Positions 51,803-62,267 of a stretch of DNA of 64,000 nucleotides are shown piece after piece. The position numbers were made by a program, and so were the translations under genes. This stretch comes from Nematopogon swammerdamellus (lineage: Eukaryota > Arthropoda > Insecta > Lepidoptera > Adelidae). Position 1 is the first letter of the stretch; every line of letters begins with the position of its first letter. Under the pieces are notes generated by a model that was not told the origin of the DNA, made no database searches, and saw only the letters and a program-made list of their open reading frames with translations. The stretch spans positions 29,033,558-29,097,557 of the forward strand of contig OX336336.1 in NCBI GenBank assembly GCA_946902875.1, in the 5' to 3' direction.

Positions 51803-52081
51803 TGCTACTCCACCGTTAGGAACCGGTGTAAAACTGTAGTCCCTTCCCTTGCCCCTTACTAGGTGGTAGGCTCAAATTGTAGCCAAATGGGTTGCTACCA
51901 CCGTACTGGATGTAAGATGGCCGCATAGCAGCATCGGCTGTGTTCTCCTCTAGTCCAGTATAGCCAGCAATATAAAGAGAAGTCTCATTGTTATGGCACC
52001 TACCTTCTCGGAGGTGATATTGGCTGGTCGGAGCACATGCTTTGGCTCCTCTGACTCAGACAACCATGCCGGATTACCTTA
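51803..52081 (+). mobile_element. SINE family B, body and 3' end
   Basis: TGTAAAACTGTAGTCCCTTC, TTACTAGGTGGTAGGCTCAA, TCTAGTCCAGTATAGCCAGC, GATATTGGCTGGTCGGAGCA and GCCGGATTACCTTAATTTT. Head missing. Confidence 0.88.
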
Positions 52082-52400
52082 ATTTTTTTAAGGTAAAAGA
52101 GACAGTAAAAGACTTCCTCTGCCAGCTTCGGGTATTAAGACAGCCATCAATTCTCAGATCGAAACGCGTATCGGAGACCGCCCGGAGGTTTCCTCTTCCC
52201 TCCCTGCTCCTCCGCCGCGGCGACCCGGCCCAGCGACCTCCGTCTCCGGTCTAAATGAGACAGGGATATTTATTTTAACCTGTTCTTACTGCTAATTAAC
52301 TGGAGATTGGGGAAGAATTATTTTTAAAAGGCTGTAATATCTCACATCACTTCGCACGATCATCTGTATCAACAATCCTGCAATAATTACTCTGTAATAA

Positions 52401-52835
52401 TTTTTTTTATTTTTTTTTATGGAAACTTGACACGGTTGGCTACATCACCTACAACATCCGTGATGTCAGCCCATAACACCGGGTGAACTAGGTGCCATGT
52501 CAGTGCTTCCCTTCATTTCGCGCCGGCTACACTGAACTGGACGGAAAACACGAACTATTTACATAGCCGTTTCGACCGACGTTTCGCTCAGTGCGGTGGT
52601 ACCAACCCGGCCGGGATAAACCCTACCACCTAGTAAGGTAAGAAGGGAAGGGACCTACAGTTTAACGTGGAATCCGAACCACGGTCAGCCTCCAACAGTC
52701 GGGCGGTCATCCATCCAATAACTGACCGCACCATTAAGCTGCCGAGGTTGACGATCCCTTAGTCGACTTTTACGACATGCGACGGGGAGAGATGCAGTGG
52801 GGCTATTCTTTTTAAGTACCGACCCCACACGGTAC
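52401..52835 (-). mobile_element. SINE family A, head 1 + shortened 5S/tRNA head
   Basis: Minus strand: head 1, CGTCAACCTCGGCAGCTTAA, then GGTGCGGTCAGTTATTGGAT: the region between the A box and the 5S IE/C-box part is deleted relative to 17995-18475. Body and A-rich tail follow. Shares this deletion with 62268-62699. Confidence 0.9.
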
Positions 52836-53039
52836 AAATTTATAATTTATGGTGAAGTTGAGTACTAATACTAGGTATTATTATTATTATTGAAAATATG
52901 ATACCATTAAATTTTCTCTACAGAAAAATAAATCAAAATTTAACTCCATACCGTACAATAAAACCGCTAGTATTCAATAAATACATTAAATTTGATTAAT
53001 CAACTTTATATGTAAAGCAGGTCCTATGCGTTTTAATTA

Positions 53040-53628
53040 GGGGATACAGCGGCTCCTACGGGAACGATGCGGCGGACGAGCTGGCTTAGCGGGGCTCCAG
53101 CTGGAGTGCAGAAGGCCCAAAACCGTGTGTACCCTTACTAACTAACAAAATCTAAATATGACAATCTTTGGGCCAACACCAGAGACTGCAGGCAATCCCG
53201 GGAAGCCATTCCCAAACTGGACGTGCGACTCAGGAAGCGCCTGCTAATGTTCCACAGGGGTCAATTCCGTATGGCGGTAGGACTTCTTACGGGTCACTGC
53301 CCACTCAAAAGGCATTTATTTATAATAGGTGTCACCGACAGCCCCCTAGCGTACCGCAGGTTGCATGGCGGACGACGAAACAGCCACGCACGTGCTCCTG
53401 GAGTGCCCGGTGGTGGCAGAAGAACGAATGCAGTTTCTTGGGAACGTGAGAACTGCCCATGGAGCGTGGAAGCGACCGAGAAGAGTCCACTTCATGAAAG
53501 AGCTCGGGTGGCTGGAGTAGCACTACCCGAGCGCCAACGTACAACGGACCGTCTTGAGGTCTCAGGGCGGAGAATGGCCCACCCGCCTTCCGAAGAGGCT
53601 GGGCAGCAAACAGTAACAATAACAACAA
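53040..53628 (+). mobile_element. LINE with RNase H tail, 15-bp duplication
   Basis: 589 bp, 5'-truncated. Encodes GYSGSYGNDAADELA (RNase H C-terminal motif), a stop, then RLRKRLLMFHRGQFRMAVGL, LTGHCPLKRHLFIIGVTDSP. A frameshift at about 53347 leads to a cysteine pair and MADDETATHVLLECPVVAEE (zinc-knuckle-like C..C..H..C block) and a stop at 53518-53520. TATGCGTTTTAATTA occurs exactly at 53025-53039 and 53629-53643. RNase H plus a C-terminal Cys/His block fits the I/R1/LOA-type LINEs. Confidence 0.88.
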
Positions 53629-53700
53629 TATGCGTTTTAATTAAAAAAATAAATATTCATTATTTTCACGGTAAAAACCAATTACCTAAACTATTCCCTA

Positions 53701-53885
53701 CATGCTGGACTTACCGCGAATACGTAACAGCCGGTTCTGCAGAACTTTCCTCTACAGAACCGGTAAACTCTGGAACGCTCTCCCCGCCCATGTATTTCCC
53801 CACAAGTACAGTCTCGGGTCCTTCAAGAGGGTGTTAATAGCCACCTGTCACGCCGGGGCGTGGCATACCGGATTACATAAAAAAA
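53701..53885 (+). mobile_element. LINE X fragment ending in a family B tail
   Basis: Codes for FCRTFLYRTGKLWNALPAHV and HKYSLGSFKR as in other LINE X copies. After GGGCGTGGCA it does not continue with the LINE X 3' UTR but with TACCGGATTACATAAAAAAA, the 3' terminus of SINE family B. Confidence 0.7.
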
Positions 53886-54267
53886 CACACACACAAATAA
53901 ATTATTGAAATTAAATAATAAAACTAATTTGTATACGGTGACGAGGGCGACGGTGGTGATGAGGTTTTGTTCAATTTACTCCTTATTTTCATAACGCGTA
54001 TAAACTTCGTACATAACTTCTAAAACATCCACATCAGAGAAGTCGATATGAAATCTTCCCTGCGATCCCAACGTCAATACATTCCGTCTGCAGTCTGCAC
54101 ACAAGTGAGACTTTATGAAGAGCAGCGCCATTCTTCAACGATCTGTACGACACACGGAGAAAATAGTTAGAGAGCAGTCGCTTCAAGCAAACTGGGCATG
54201 GCGACTATGTAACTGGGGGGAGATTGTCACTGGAGGGAATTCTTCATCCAAGTGGGCGTGATTACAT
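53886..54267. other. No gene recognised
   Basis: Unassigned; 54195-54260 shares the GCAAACTGGG/AACTGGGG words with 46790. Confidence 0.4.
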
Positions 54268-54593
54268 TGTCATTCTTCTTCTTTTGTTGCTACCCTATAA
54301 TATGTTTACAATAATTAAGACAAGTTGACTGGCAGAGATTATTATCATGCGGGATATTTCAGGGGCATAATCTGCATGGAAAACTAAGTAGATTCGAAAA
54401 AGAAAAGCTGGAAAAATAGAAAAAAAAATACACTTTGAGTTCTCCATAAATTTTTGTAAATACCTACGCTGTAAAAGTATGGAGATCTCAATTGTATGAA
54501 AAAATGCATACTTATTGCCATCCATAGGTACGCCTTTTGTAAAATGCATATTAAAGTGCAATAAATGATTATTCTATTCTATTCTATTGCACC
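54268..54593 (+). repeat. Repeat I (copy 2), (ATTCT)n tail
   Basis: Starts TCATTCTTCTTCTTTTGTTG like copy 1 and ends GTGCAATAAATGATT and TTCTATTCTATTCTATTG. About 190 bp of extra sequence lies in the middle (54346-54540). Confidence 0.6.
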
Positions 54594-54659
54594 ACCGCGC
54601 ACCCGATTGGTGGACTGCCAAGCCGCGCGTCCCCCGCTACTCCCCGCACTGGTGACAAA

Positions 54660-55085
54660 AATGACTTTATTTATTGCACAATATGAAATTAACAAATAAC
54701 TACTAAGACTAATAATAAACTAACCTAAACAACATAAAAAATTTCACTCAAATTTTGGTCACTCTCTCCTCGTAGGGTGCCCAAAACGCTCGCAGCATTC
54801 CCGCGCTGGATAGCGATTGCTATCCGCTGTTTAAGGTATTGCCCTGCCTTGGTGACAAATGTTTTACTGGAAATTATAGCTAGCAGCAAACGCTCTGCAT
54901 TCTCTCCACCGTGGTGAGATTCTATACTGGCAGTCTTCAAAGGAAATGTTTTCTTGGAAGCAATATTGGATGAGCTCTCAGCGAGCTGCTCAATGCACCT
55001 ATTCTTCGGTGCTGGACTAGGTACTGAGAATACCTTTCTAGGGATTTGTGCAATTGCATTTGTACTAGGGGCGTTCAAATAAAAG
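54660..55085 (-). mobile_element. Retroelement C-terminal tail, minus strand
   Basis: The frame ending at 54725 contains ENAERLLLAIISSK and QRIAIAIQRGNAASVLGTL, the same terminal signature as 44545-44978 but a different subfamily. An AATAAA (minus) near 54668 and about 50 bp of 3' UTR follow. N-terminal part of the frame (GVFSVPSPAPKNR-like) is unrecognised. Confidence 0.6.
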
Positions 55086-55164
55086 TGAGAATAAGGTGCA
55101 TACTCCTTGGAACTAAAAACCTTTAATACTGGAAGGTCTTAAGTAGCTATGTATGTAATCAATA

Positions 55165-55521
55165 CTATTAATAATAAATCTGTAAGGAATGGTCATGGAG
55201 TAAGTTTTGTTTTATGAGATGTTTCGTTTGTAGACTCTATGTATGATACTAAAACTAAATTGACGATTTTTAGAAATCTTTTCTGTATGTATGTATGTTC
55301 CTCTTTAGCTCTTAAACCGATCATCCGAATTCGATGAAACTTTGTACAAGCACATTTACCTATGTGGGACACAGGATAGGCTTAATAAAATTCAGTTCCG
55401 GTAACGCTAGGATATGACTCTCATACAAACCGAATTCTTCAAATATAGGTACGGTAGCTTACTTTACTTTCTTCTTTTTAAATACGAGTTTAACGCGAGC
55501 GAAGCCGCGGGCATTAGCTAG
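55165..55521 (-). repeat. Dispersed repeat E, complete, minus strand
   Basis: From TCTGTAAGGAATGGTCATGG to CGCGAGCGAAGCCGCGGGCA and TTAGCTAGTA. Includes GGACACAGGATAGGC and a TTTCTTCTTTTTAAATACGA block. With 17318-17655 it defines the family length as about 360 bp. Confidence 0.75.
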
Positions 55522-55604
55522 TATATGAATATTTTGTTAAAATACCAAAAGTACATGGTTAGCATGTCTGCTTGAAACCTGCACCAGATGAAATAGTTAT
55601 TGCG

Positions 55605-55774
55605 GTCAGTCAGTCAGTCAGTGAGCGTGTAAGCGTCAACTGCTGGACATACGCCTCTCCACTCTTCCTCCAGTCCTCCCGGCCTTCAGCGATACTCAAC
55701 AACTGCTTTCCGCCAACGTAATTGATATCGTCGTCCCATCTAGCGGGTGGTCTTCGCACACTCCGTTTTCCTGT
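55605..55774 (-). pseudogene. RTE-like element a, 3' fragment, minus strand
   Basis: Minus frame GKRSVRRPPARWDDDINYVG, GKQLLSIAEGREDW, GEAYVQQLTLTRS, with a (GACT)n tail at the left. Faces the plus copy starting 22 bp away. Confidence 0.85.
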
Positions 55775-55796
55775 TAGTGCGGTACTACCTCTCAAA

Positions 55797-56455
55797 ACCG
55801 GGTGGCTAAGCTCAAGTGGCAGTGGGCTGGGCACGTTAGCCGAAGAGACGATGACCGTTGGAGTAACCGTGTCCTACACTGGCGGCCGTGGCCCGGAAAA
55901 CGGAGTGTGGGAAGACCACCCGCTAGGTGGGACAACGACATCAAGTACGTCGGCGGTAGCAGTGGTTCCGTACCGCTGAAGGCCGGGTGGACTGGAGGAA
56001 AATTTCAGAGGCGTATGTCCAGCAGGATGGCGTAGACCCTGACGACAGGGAGCTATGGAAAGAGCAATGCTCGGCATTTCTTTGACCTATAAAATCCGTA
56101 ACGATGTGATACGTCAAATAACTAAGGTAGTCGACATTGCTAAGAAAATAAACATGCTGAAGTGGCAGTGGTTTGGGCACATCTGTCGCAGACCCGGCAA
56201 CCGATGGGGTAGACGGGTGCTCGAATGGAGGCCACGTACAAGCAAACGTAGCGTGGGACGCCCCCCGGCTAGGTGGACAGATGGCCTAAAAAAGGTAGCA
56301 GGGAGTGGATGGATGAGAAGAGCGGAAGACCGCGTGTGGCGGCGTGCCTTCGGAGAGGCCTATGTCCAGCAGTGGACCGATACAGGCTGATGATGATGAT
56401 GATGATGATGTCAGGCAGGGGACGCTTACCTACACGCTGGCTGACTGACTGACTG
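55797..56455 (+). mobile_element. RTE-like element a split by RTE-like element b
   Basis: 55797-56026 encodes NRVAKLKWQWAGHVSRRDDD to KRSVGRPPARW and then, frameshifted, the GKFQRR-type end. The 3' end (GGGGACGCTTACCTACACGC and GACTGACTGACTG) resumes at 56420 after the 381-bp insertion. Confidence 0.85.
56027..56407 (+). mobile_element. RTE-like element b, nested, 5'-truncated
   Basis: Encodes MERAMLGISLTYKIRNDVIR, KVVDIAKKINMLKWQW, GHICRRPGNRWGRRVLEWRP, KRSVGRPPARWTDGLKKVAG, FGEAYVQQWTDTG, stop at about 56388, then (TGA)n. ATGTCCAGCAGG (56015-56026) and ATGTCAGGCAGG (56408-56419) are a 12-bp target duplication with two differences. Distinct from element a in sequence and in tail (TGA against GACT). 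Confidence 0.88.
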
Positions 56456-57359
56456 CTAAAAAGCTGTCGGCTAGTAGCCTAGTACAATACGCTGAGGCCC
56501 TGGGCACAGGCTGTTGTTGGACAGGGTGCGGGCCCCAGTGCCAGTTTAGGCTTCACCCCCGGCTCTCGGCTTCGGTCGGGGGTTCCTTCGGCTGGGGAAA
56601 GGCTTCAGCCTGTGTTTCCCATGGGATTATTTCGGAAGAACGGTACAGCTGTGGGGCCTCGATCTGGCATACATGATCACTGTACTCGCAAGAGTGCAGG
56701 GATAGACGTCTGGATTTTGTAGCCGCAAGACTCAACGACATTCTACTTTCTGGACGGGCCCTCGTCATACATTTTACCGGTAGAAAGGTGCGATTGGAGT
56801 ACTTCTATATATTGCCAATATTAAAACAGCGTAAGTGCGCGAGCGCCTCATACATCACGTTACGTTTCCGCTCTGTGAACGTCGATAGAGTAAGACGGTT
56901 AAATGGCAATTTGATACGTTTAAAGGAGAGACAACGATTGGAGAGGGTGCTGAATGCTCACCAATAGCGCGCCTCAATTCGGTGCGTTGTATGCCACTTC
57001 CCGATAATTTAATTCGTTGGCAAGACTGGTATTTCTGGACGTCTATAAACAAAACGTAAGAAAGACAAAATATGATAGTAATAACTTTGACTGACTGAGT
57101 GACTGACCTCTCAAAATCCGCACTGTACTTCTAGTTGGCTGGTCGGCAGTAGCTAGAGAGCTTGGTGCGCGCGAGTATAGCGAAAAGCGTGAGAGAGGCG
57201 AGTCCGGAAGTGCTCAGCAGGTGAATAAATCTCCACACGGGAGGCGAACACAAACAGCGGGCGGTCCGCGCCGGGCGGTGCAGCGTGTAGTGAGCGGGCT
57301 GTCGCTACTTTAGTTTACATCATTGTTTGTTATTATTATTTTATACGTTTATTTACACA
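56456..57359. other. No gene recognised
   Basis: GC-rich stretch 56520-56760 has CCCCCGGCT/CGGGGG inverted words. 57160-57310 is GC-rich. No repeat or coding motif that I can name. Confidence 0.4.
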
Positions 57360-57740
57360 TTTTTTCTTTTTTTATATTAATTTTACAAATAAAACCTAAA
57401 TCTAAAATCAATACAAAATAACAAAATGGAATTTCCACCACCGGCGGCGGGGCGAACCCAGGCTACCGATGGTCGGACCCGAGAGAGAGAAACCTCCGGA
57501 CAATTCGAGCGGTGTCGAGCAAGACCGCCTTCTGCATCTGACCCTTGATCCAAGCAAGTGGCTCTAGCGAGAGCCTCTTGAGATGATGGTCGAGGCCCTT
57601 CGCTATCAGCCCATGCGCAGACACGACTATGGGCACAACGATCGTCGAGTCCACGGGCCACATGTCGGTAACCTCATGAGACAGATCGATGTATTTTATT
57701 ATTATTATTCCAAGTTTTACTCCATGAAATGTAAGCAAAA
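57360..57740 (-). pseudogene. Non-LTR retrotransposon ORF C-terminus
   Basis: Minus frame KYIDLSHEVTDMWPVDSTIV, VPIVVSAHGLIAKGLDHHLK, QKAVLLDTARIVRRFLSLG: the terminal block (EvxrMW, VPIVVSaxGxI, QKAVLLdTaxIVRkfL) that I know from the C-terminus of several LINE ORF2 proteins. It is followed by a 3' UTR with A/T-rich end near 57360. About 90 codons remain. Confidence 0.68.
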
Positions 57741-58431
57741 ACGGTGCGAATTACTCGGGTGTAAGCAGAACAGCGACACGCCGCTCTTTCGCGTTGAAGT
57801 AGGATGGCATCGCACGGAGATTTTGAGCGTAAGTATAAGCGATAATTCGGTTTATATTTTTTTAATACATTGTGTGCCGGTCAGCACGTTTCACATACGT
57901 TACACATATCCCCGACACCTCGCTCCGCACCTCACCTAACTTCAGTCATCGCTTAGCGTCTGCGCGCGCCACCTGTAATAAATAACCGTTTATTGGATGA
58001 AATCATTATGCTATTTGGTACATTTTTTTATAAATTAATTTTCATCCAATAGGGCATAATAAGGGCATTTTACCTTAAGGTAATCTTCTCCTGTCTTCCT
58101 ATTGGTGTTACAGCAAAAGAATACAAATTTACAGTAAGGTAGCTAGCACATAGGAAAAATAAAAGTTACACAACAACCAACATGTGACGAATTACAAATA
58201 TGTATATAATGACGAATAACTATGAATGAATGACAGATGACAAGAACAAAATGGTATGAAACCAAGACATTACCAGACAATATTAACCTTTGTGTTCTTT
58301 TCTTTCGTTCACAATAAACTAACTCCTACAACTTCACTGGTCCATTGTTCCATACCGATCAATATCTAACAGACTCGTCCACAGTCTAGCTAGTCCGCCT
58401 AGGCTAGCCTAAAGTGGCACATCATTTCGAT
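57741..58431. other. No gene recognised
   Basis: A/T-rich, no element boundary identified. Confidence 0.4.
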
Positions 58432-58735
58432 AAGGTAGGTGTCATACCGGAGACTTCCCTAGATTGCTGGCTGTACTGGACTAGAGGAGAACACAACTGA
58501 GGCTGATATGCGGCCATCTTACATCCAGTACGGTGGTACCAACCCAGTCGGCTACAATTTGAGCCTACCATCAGTGTAGCCGGCACGACCGAAGGGATGC
58601 ACTGACGTGGCACCAATTTCACCCGGTGTTATAGGCTGAAATCACGGATGTTGTAGGTGATGTAGCCAACCGTGTCAGTTTCAATATAAAAAAAAATAAA
58701 TCTAGTAACGGGCAAAGGAAAAGGGCTGCAGACCA
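58432..58735 (-). mobile_element. SINE family B split by SINE family A
   Basis: 58432-58570 carries GGTGTCATACCGGAGACTTC, GAGGAGAACACAAC and AACCCAGTCGGCTACAATTT, ending GAGCCTACCA. It resumes CTAGTAACGGGCAAAGG at 58702. Confidence 0.8.
58571..58700 (+). mobile_element. SINE family A, 5'-truncated, nested in family B
   Basis: TCAGTGTAGCCGGCACGACC to CCGTGTCAGTTTCAATAT and an A-rich tail. Only the last 110 bp of body A are present. Confidence 0.85.
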
Positions 58736-59131
58736 ATGGCAGACAATCAAAAAGGCGACGAATTATCGAGGGCAATTGACAACATGATGTAACTAATAGG
58801 CCGCTATCTCCCGCATTATTAGGGCCACGCATATTTGCCCAACAGAGCGAGCGGGGAGGCACTCGACCACCGCCTCCGCGGTAGCTCCCCAAGCTCCACT
58901 CAAAGCCAACGTCCAGGGCGCGCGTGCGGGGCGAGAGGACTATTTCTATTCCAATGCAAACGGTTTATCGATTTGCGCTAACCTGCTCCCGACTCGGTAA
59001 CACGTCGCCTGGACAAATATATCGCGGAAGTGCCGCCCCGGTGAGGGGAATGGCAAATTTGTTGCATTTGCGTGCCCCGAATACGTTTATAACTAAAATA
59101 GCTATGCGATTATAGTTTCGTGACAATAGTT
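58736..59131. other. No gene recognised
   Basis: Mixed-composition flank of the next insertion. Nothing assignable. Confidence 0.4.
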
Positions 59132-59492
59132 TCCATTCGAGCACCCGTCTACCACATCGGTTGTCGGGTCTACGACAGATGTGCCCAGCCCACTGCCACT
59201 TCAGCTTGCCTATTTTCTTAGCAATGTCGACTACCTTAGTTCTTTGACGTATCACGTCGTTACGGATTTTATCGGTCAAAGAAATGCCGAGCATTGCTCT
59301 TTCCATAGCTCGCTGAGCGACTTTAAATTTGTGGCTTTTGAGGCCCCCCGGCTAGGTGAACAGATAACTTACGTAGCCGGTAGCCGGGAGTGGATGGATG
59401 AGAAGAGCGGAAGACCGCGTGGCGTGCCTTGGGAGAGGCCTATGTCCAGCAGTGGACCGATACAGGCTGATGATGATGATGATGATGATGAG
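59132..59492 (+). mobile_element. RTE-like element b with 5' inversion (twin priming)
   Basis: 59132-59339 is antisense: read on the minus strand it gives KFKVAQRAMERAMLGISLTD to GRRVLEWK. 59340-59492 is sense: PPRLGEQITYVAGS-type region, GRGVPWERPMSSSGPIQ frame, AGGCTGATGATGATG tail. The two parts are consecutive, non-overlapping parts of one element. AATAGTT flanks the whole (59125-59131 and 59493-59499). Confidence 0.88.
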
Positions 59493-59625
59493 AATAGTTC
59501 ACTCGAAATGACCTACCTACCTACTCATAATGTCGCTATAGCACAGATTACTTAATAGTTACTTCGTGGCTATAGTCCGTTTAATTAAAGATGGGAGAAA
59601 ATTACGTTTGACAGAGAGTTGCATG

Positions 59626-60296
59626 CTTCACACAACTATACTCCGCTCATCCTAGGAACTAATGCCGAGCGGTTTCTCGCTCTCGCAACGGTTATTATTA
59701 CTCTTCTTTACACAGGACACAAGGTTGTGTTTGTGAGTCATAGGTGTACGCGAAAGTCATCTCAAAATCATAACGGCGCGTGCACCGCTGCGCCTGGAGT
59801 TACTTTTGCGTTTTTATTCTGAGAAGGTTTCAGGTAGCAAGGTGCAGTCTGCCGGTCAGTCGACGCATTACAATCAGTAGCCTTTCCTACGCGTTATAAT
59901 AATAACGTATTAATTGTTTTCCATATTTTTCACGTGTTATTTGAAGTTTTGTATATTATTTGTGTTGGTGGGTTAACTTATCCACCTACAATAGAAGCTG
60001 AAGTAAGTAGATTAGGCACAACATTTAAATAATATGTAATTTCAATATTAAATAATTTACAGTGAAAATATAAATATTTAACTTGATTCCAAGCAAAAAA
60101 TTAAAATAAACAGGTTTATTGCAAAATTTTCATTCATCAAATAAATAAACAATAATTCAATATTTTTTTAAATTAAACTATATTCATAACCTCAGTTCAC
60201 AGTCACTTCAATCATGCTTTGCGAGAGTGAGAAGTACAGAGAAAGAGAAACCGCTCGGCATTAGTTGCTATGATGAACGGAGTGTAGTGGCTGAAG
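59626..60296. mobile_element. TIR transposon, non-autonomous
   Basis: 671 bp. About 50-bp inverted ends share GAACTAATGCCGAGCGGTTT / GCAACTAATGCCGAGCGGTTT-type sequence (outer CTTCACACAACTATACTCCG against CTTCAGCCACTACACTCCG). A/T-rich interior with no ORF motif. Target duplication not evident. Confidence 0.75.
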
Positions 60297-60317
60297 TCGA
60301 TAAAAATACTTTGTTTA

Positions 60318-60695
60318 CGGAAACTGACACGGTTGGCTACATCACGTACAATATGCGTGATGTCCGCCCATAACACCGGGTGAACTAGGTGCCATGTCAG
60401 TGCTTCCCTTCATTTCATGTCGGCTACACTGAACTGGACGTAAAACACGAACTATTCACATAGCCGTTTCGACCGACGCGACGTTTCATTCAGTGCTGTG
60501 GTAGCAACCCGGGCGGGGTAAACCGTACCACCTATAAGAAGAGTAGGGACCTACAGTTTAACGTGGAATCCTAACCACGATCAGCCTCCAACGGTCGAGC
60601 GGTCGCACATCCAAATACTGACCGCGCCCAGCGTTGTTTTTAAAGCAATAAGGTAAAATGTTTTTGGAGCAATAAAGTATTTCTATCTATCTATC
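60318..60695 (-). mobile_element. SINE family A, truncated, next to an (ATCT)n tail
   Basis: 60318-60638: body A and part of the 5S head (GACCGCGCCCAGCGTTG) reversed. At the 5S centre it is interrupted, and 60645-60695 reads GCAATAAAGTATTTCTATCT and (ATCT)n, probably the tail of another retroposon. Confidence 0.8.
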
Positions 60696-61344
60696 AAATT
60701 AGTTTGTAAAATATGTTTAAAAATCGAATGCTATTTCCACAGAACAACGATCGGGCCACACCGCCCGCGACAATGCTCTGTGGCTATTTCCAAGTTAATC
60801 AAACAACTATTACCTAAATCTAAAAAGAACGTATCCGACGAGATACATAAACTTACTCAATACTAGATGTATTTGTATTTATTTTTTATTCCACACCATT
60901 TTACAATAAAATAAGGTACAAAAGGTCGGCTGAATGCAGATCTGCATTATGTGAGAGCAAACCAGATGTCTGGATGTCGTCCAGTGATATCTCTAATCCC
61001 TTTCAGTCCGAAAAAGCGCAAACGCTTTGTCGTAGACGAATCTACGGCAAACAATATTAACCGACGCAGACCAGCGCGCGCGTGTTGCTGCAAGCGCGCG
61101 TGTGGCTCCCCGCCAATCAGAGCGCTCCGCCGCGAGACAAATTGCTAGTAGGTGGAGCCCCCAAGGCGGTGATGTTTGCTGGTAATTACTGCTATCGCCG
61201 GAGTATATTACTAAATCTACGTGCATGTAGGTTAGTGACACCGCGACGTCTTCGTAGCAACCACCGCCGCTCTATTTGCACTAGATCGATGGGGGAATAG
61301 AACGTTACATACACACAAACCTTCTTCTTCGTAATGTGTAATTT
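60696..61344. other. No gene recognised
   Basis: 60741-60770 (CAGAACAACGATCGGGCCAC) repeats a phrase found at 16574-16602, indicating an unnamed short repeat. Remainder unassigned. Confidence 0.4.
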
Positions 61345-61666
61345 GTACCGTGTGGGGCCGGTACTTTAAAAGAACAGCCCCACTGCATCTCTCCCCGGGC
61401 ATGTCGTAAAAGGCGACTAAGGGATATGACTCCCTTCTTATATAACTAGGTGGTAGGGTTTAACCCGCCCGGGTTGGTAGCAACGCACTGAATGAAAGGT
61501 CGGTCGAAACGGCTATGTAAATAGTTTGTGTTTTCCGTCCAGTTCAGTGTAGCCGGCACGACCGAAGGGTAGCACTGACGTGGCACCAAGTTCACCCGGT
61601 GTTATGGGCTGACATCACGGATGTTGTGGGTGATGAAGCCAACCGTGTCAGATTCAATAAAAAAAA
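61345..61666 (+). mobile_element. SINE family A, head 1 + body
   Basis: TACCGTGTGGGGCCGGTAC to CCGTGTCAGATTCAATAAAA. Complete, no 5S segment. Confidence 0.92.
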
Positions 61667-61706
61667 TAATAATAATAATGCGTACATATGTATTATTATA
61701 TTCTAT

Positions 61707-61845
61707 GCTAGCTTTTACCCGCAGCTTCGTTTGCATGAAATTCGTACTTAAAAAGAAGAAATTAAGTAAGCCCGCTACCACTTTTATTTCGGCGCTCGGA
61801 ACAATTCGGTTCGTATGAGAGGTACATCTTAGCTAACCGGAAGTG
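61707..61845 (+). repeat. Dispersed repeat E, 5' part
   Basis: CTAGCTTTTACCCGCAGCTT, GCATGAAATTCGTACTTAAA, AACAATTCGGTTCGTATGAG. 61846-62267 is A/T-rich with nothing recognised. Confidence 0.65.
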
Positions 61846-62267
61846 AATTTTGAAAACTTGGCATGTTTTCTCTTATTCAAATTTATCTAATTGGACTAGT
61901 TCTTTGTCAATGAAATAGGTACTTAACTAAATCTTTCTCAAACTCAAAGATTAAAGTAGGTGGATGAAAACTTGCCAAGACGCACTATTGAGTAGCAAAG
62001 AACATAACAAATTTTAATTTTAAAGCAACTAAAGAACGTTATGCACAATACGATCTATGATTTAAGGAACTTCGAAAGAACTTGGTATCCAGTTAGATCT
62101 CACTTCTTTTATTAGCTAAGCCGTTATCCAAGTGTTTATCTCACAAGTTTTTTTGTTGTTGCGAACTTCGCTTTCTTTCATATTTATGTTTTTGGTGGGA
62201 TATAGTTTACATTAGCTTCATCGTCTATGACGCGCTAACTATAAAGAAAACATCCAGAGTATTATTG

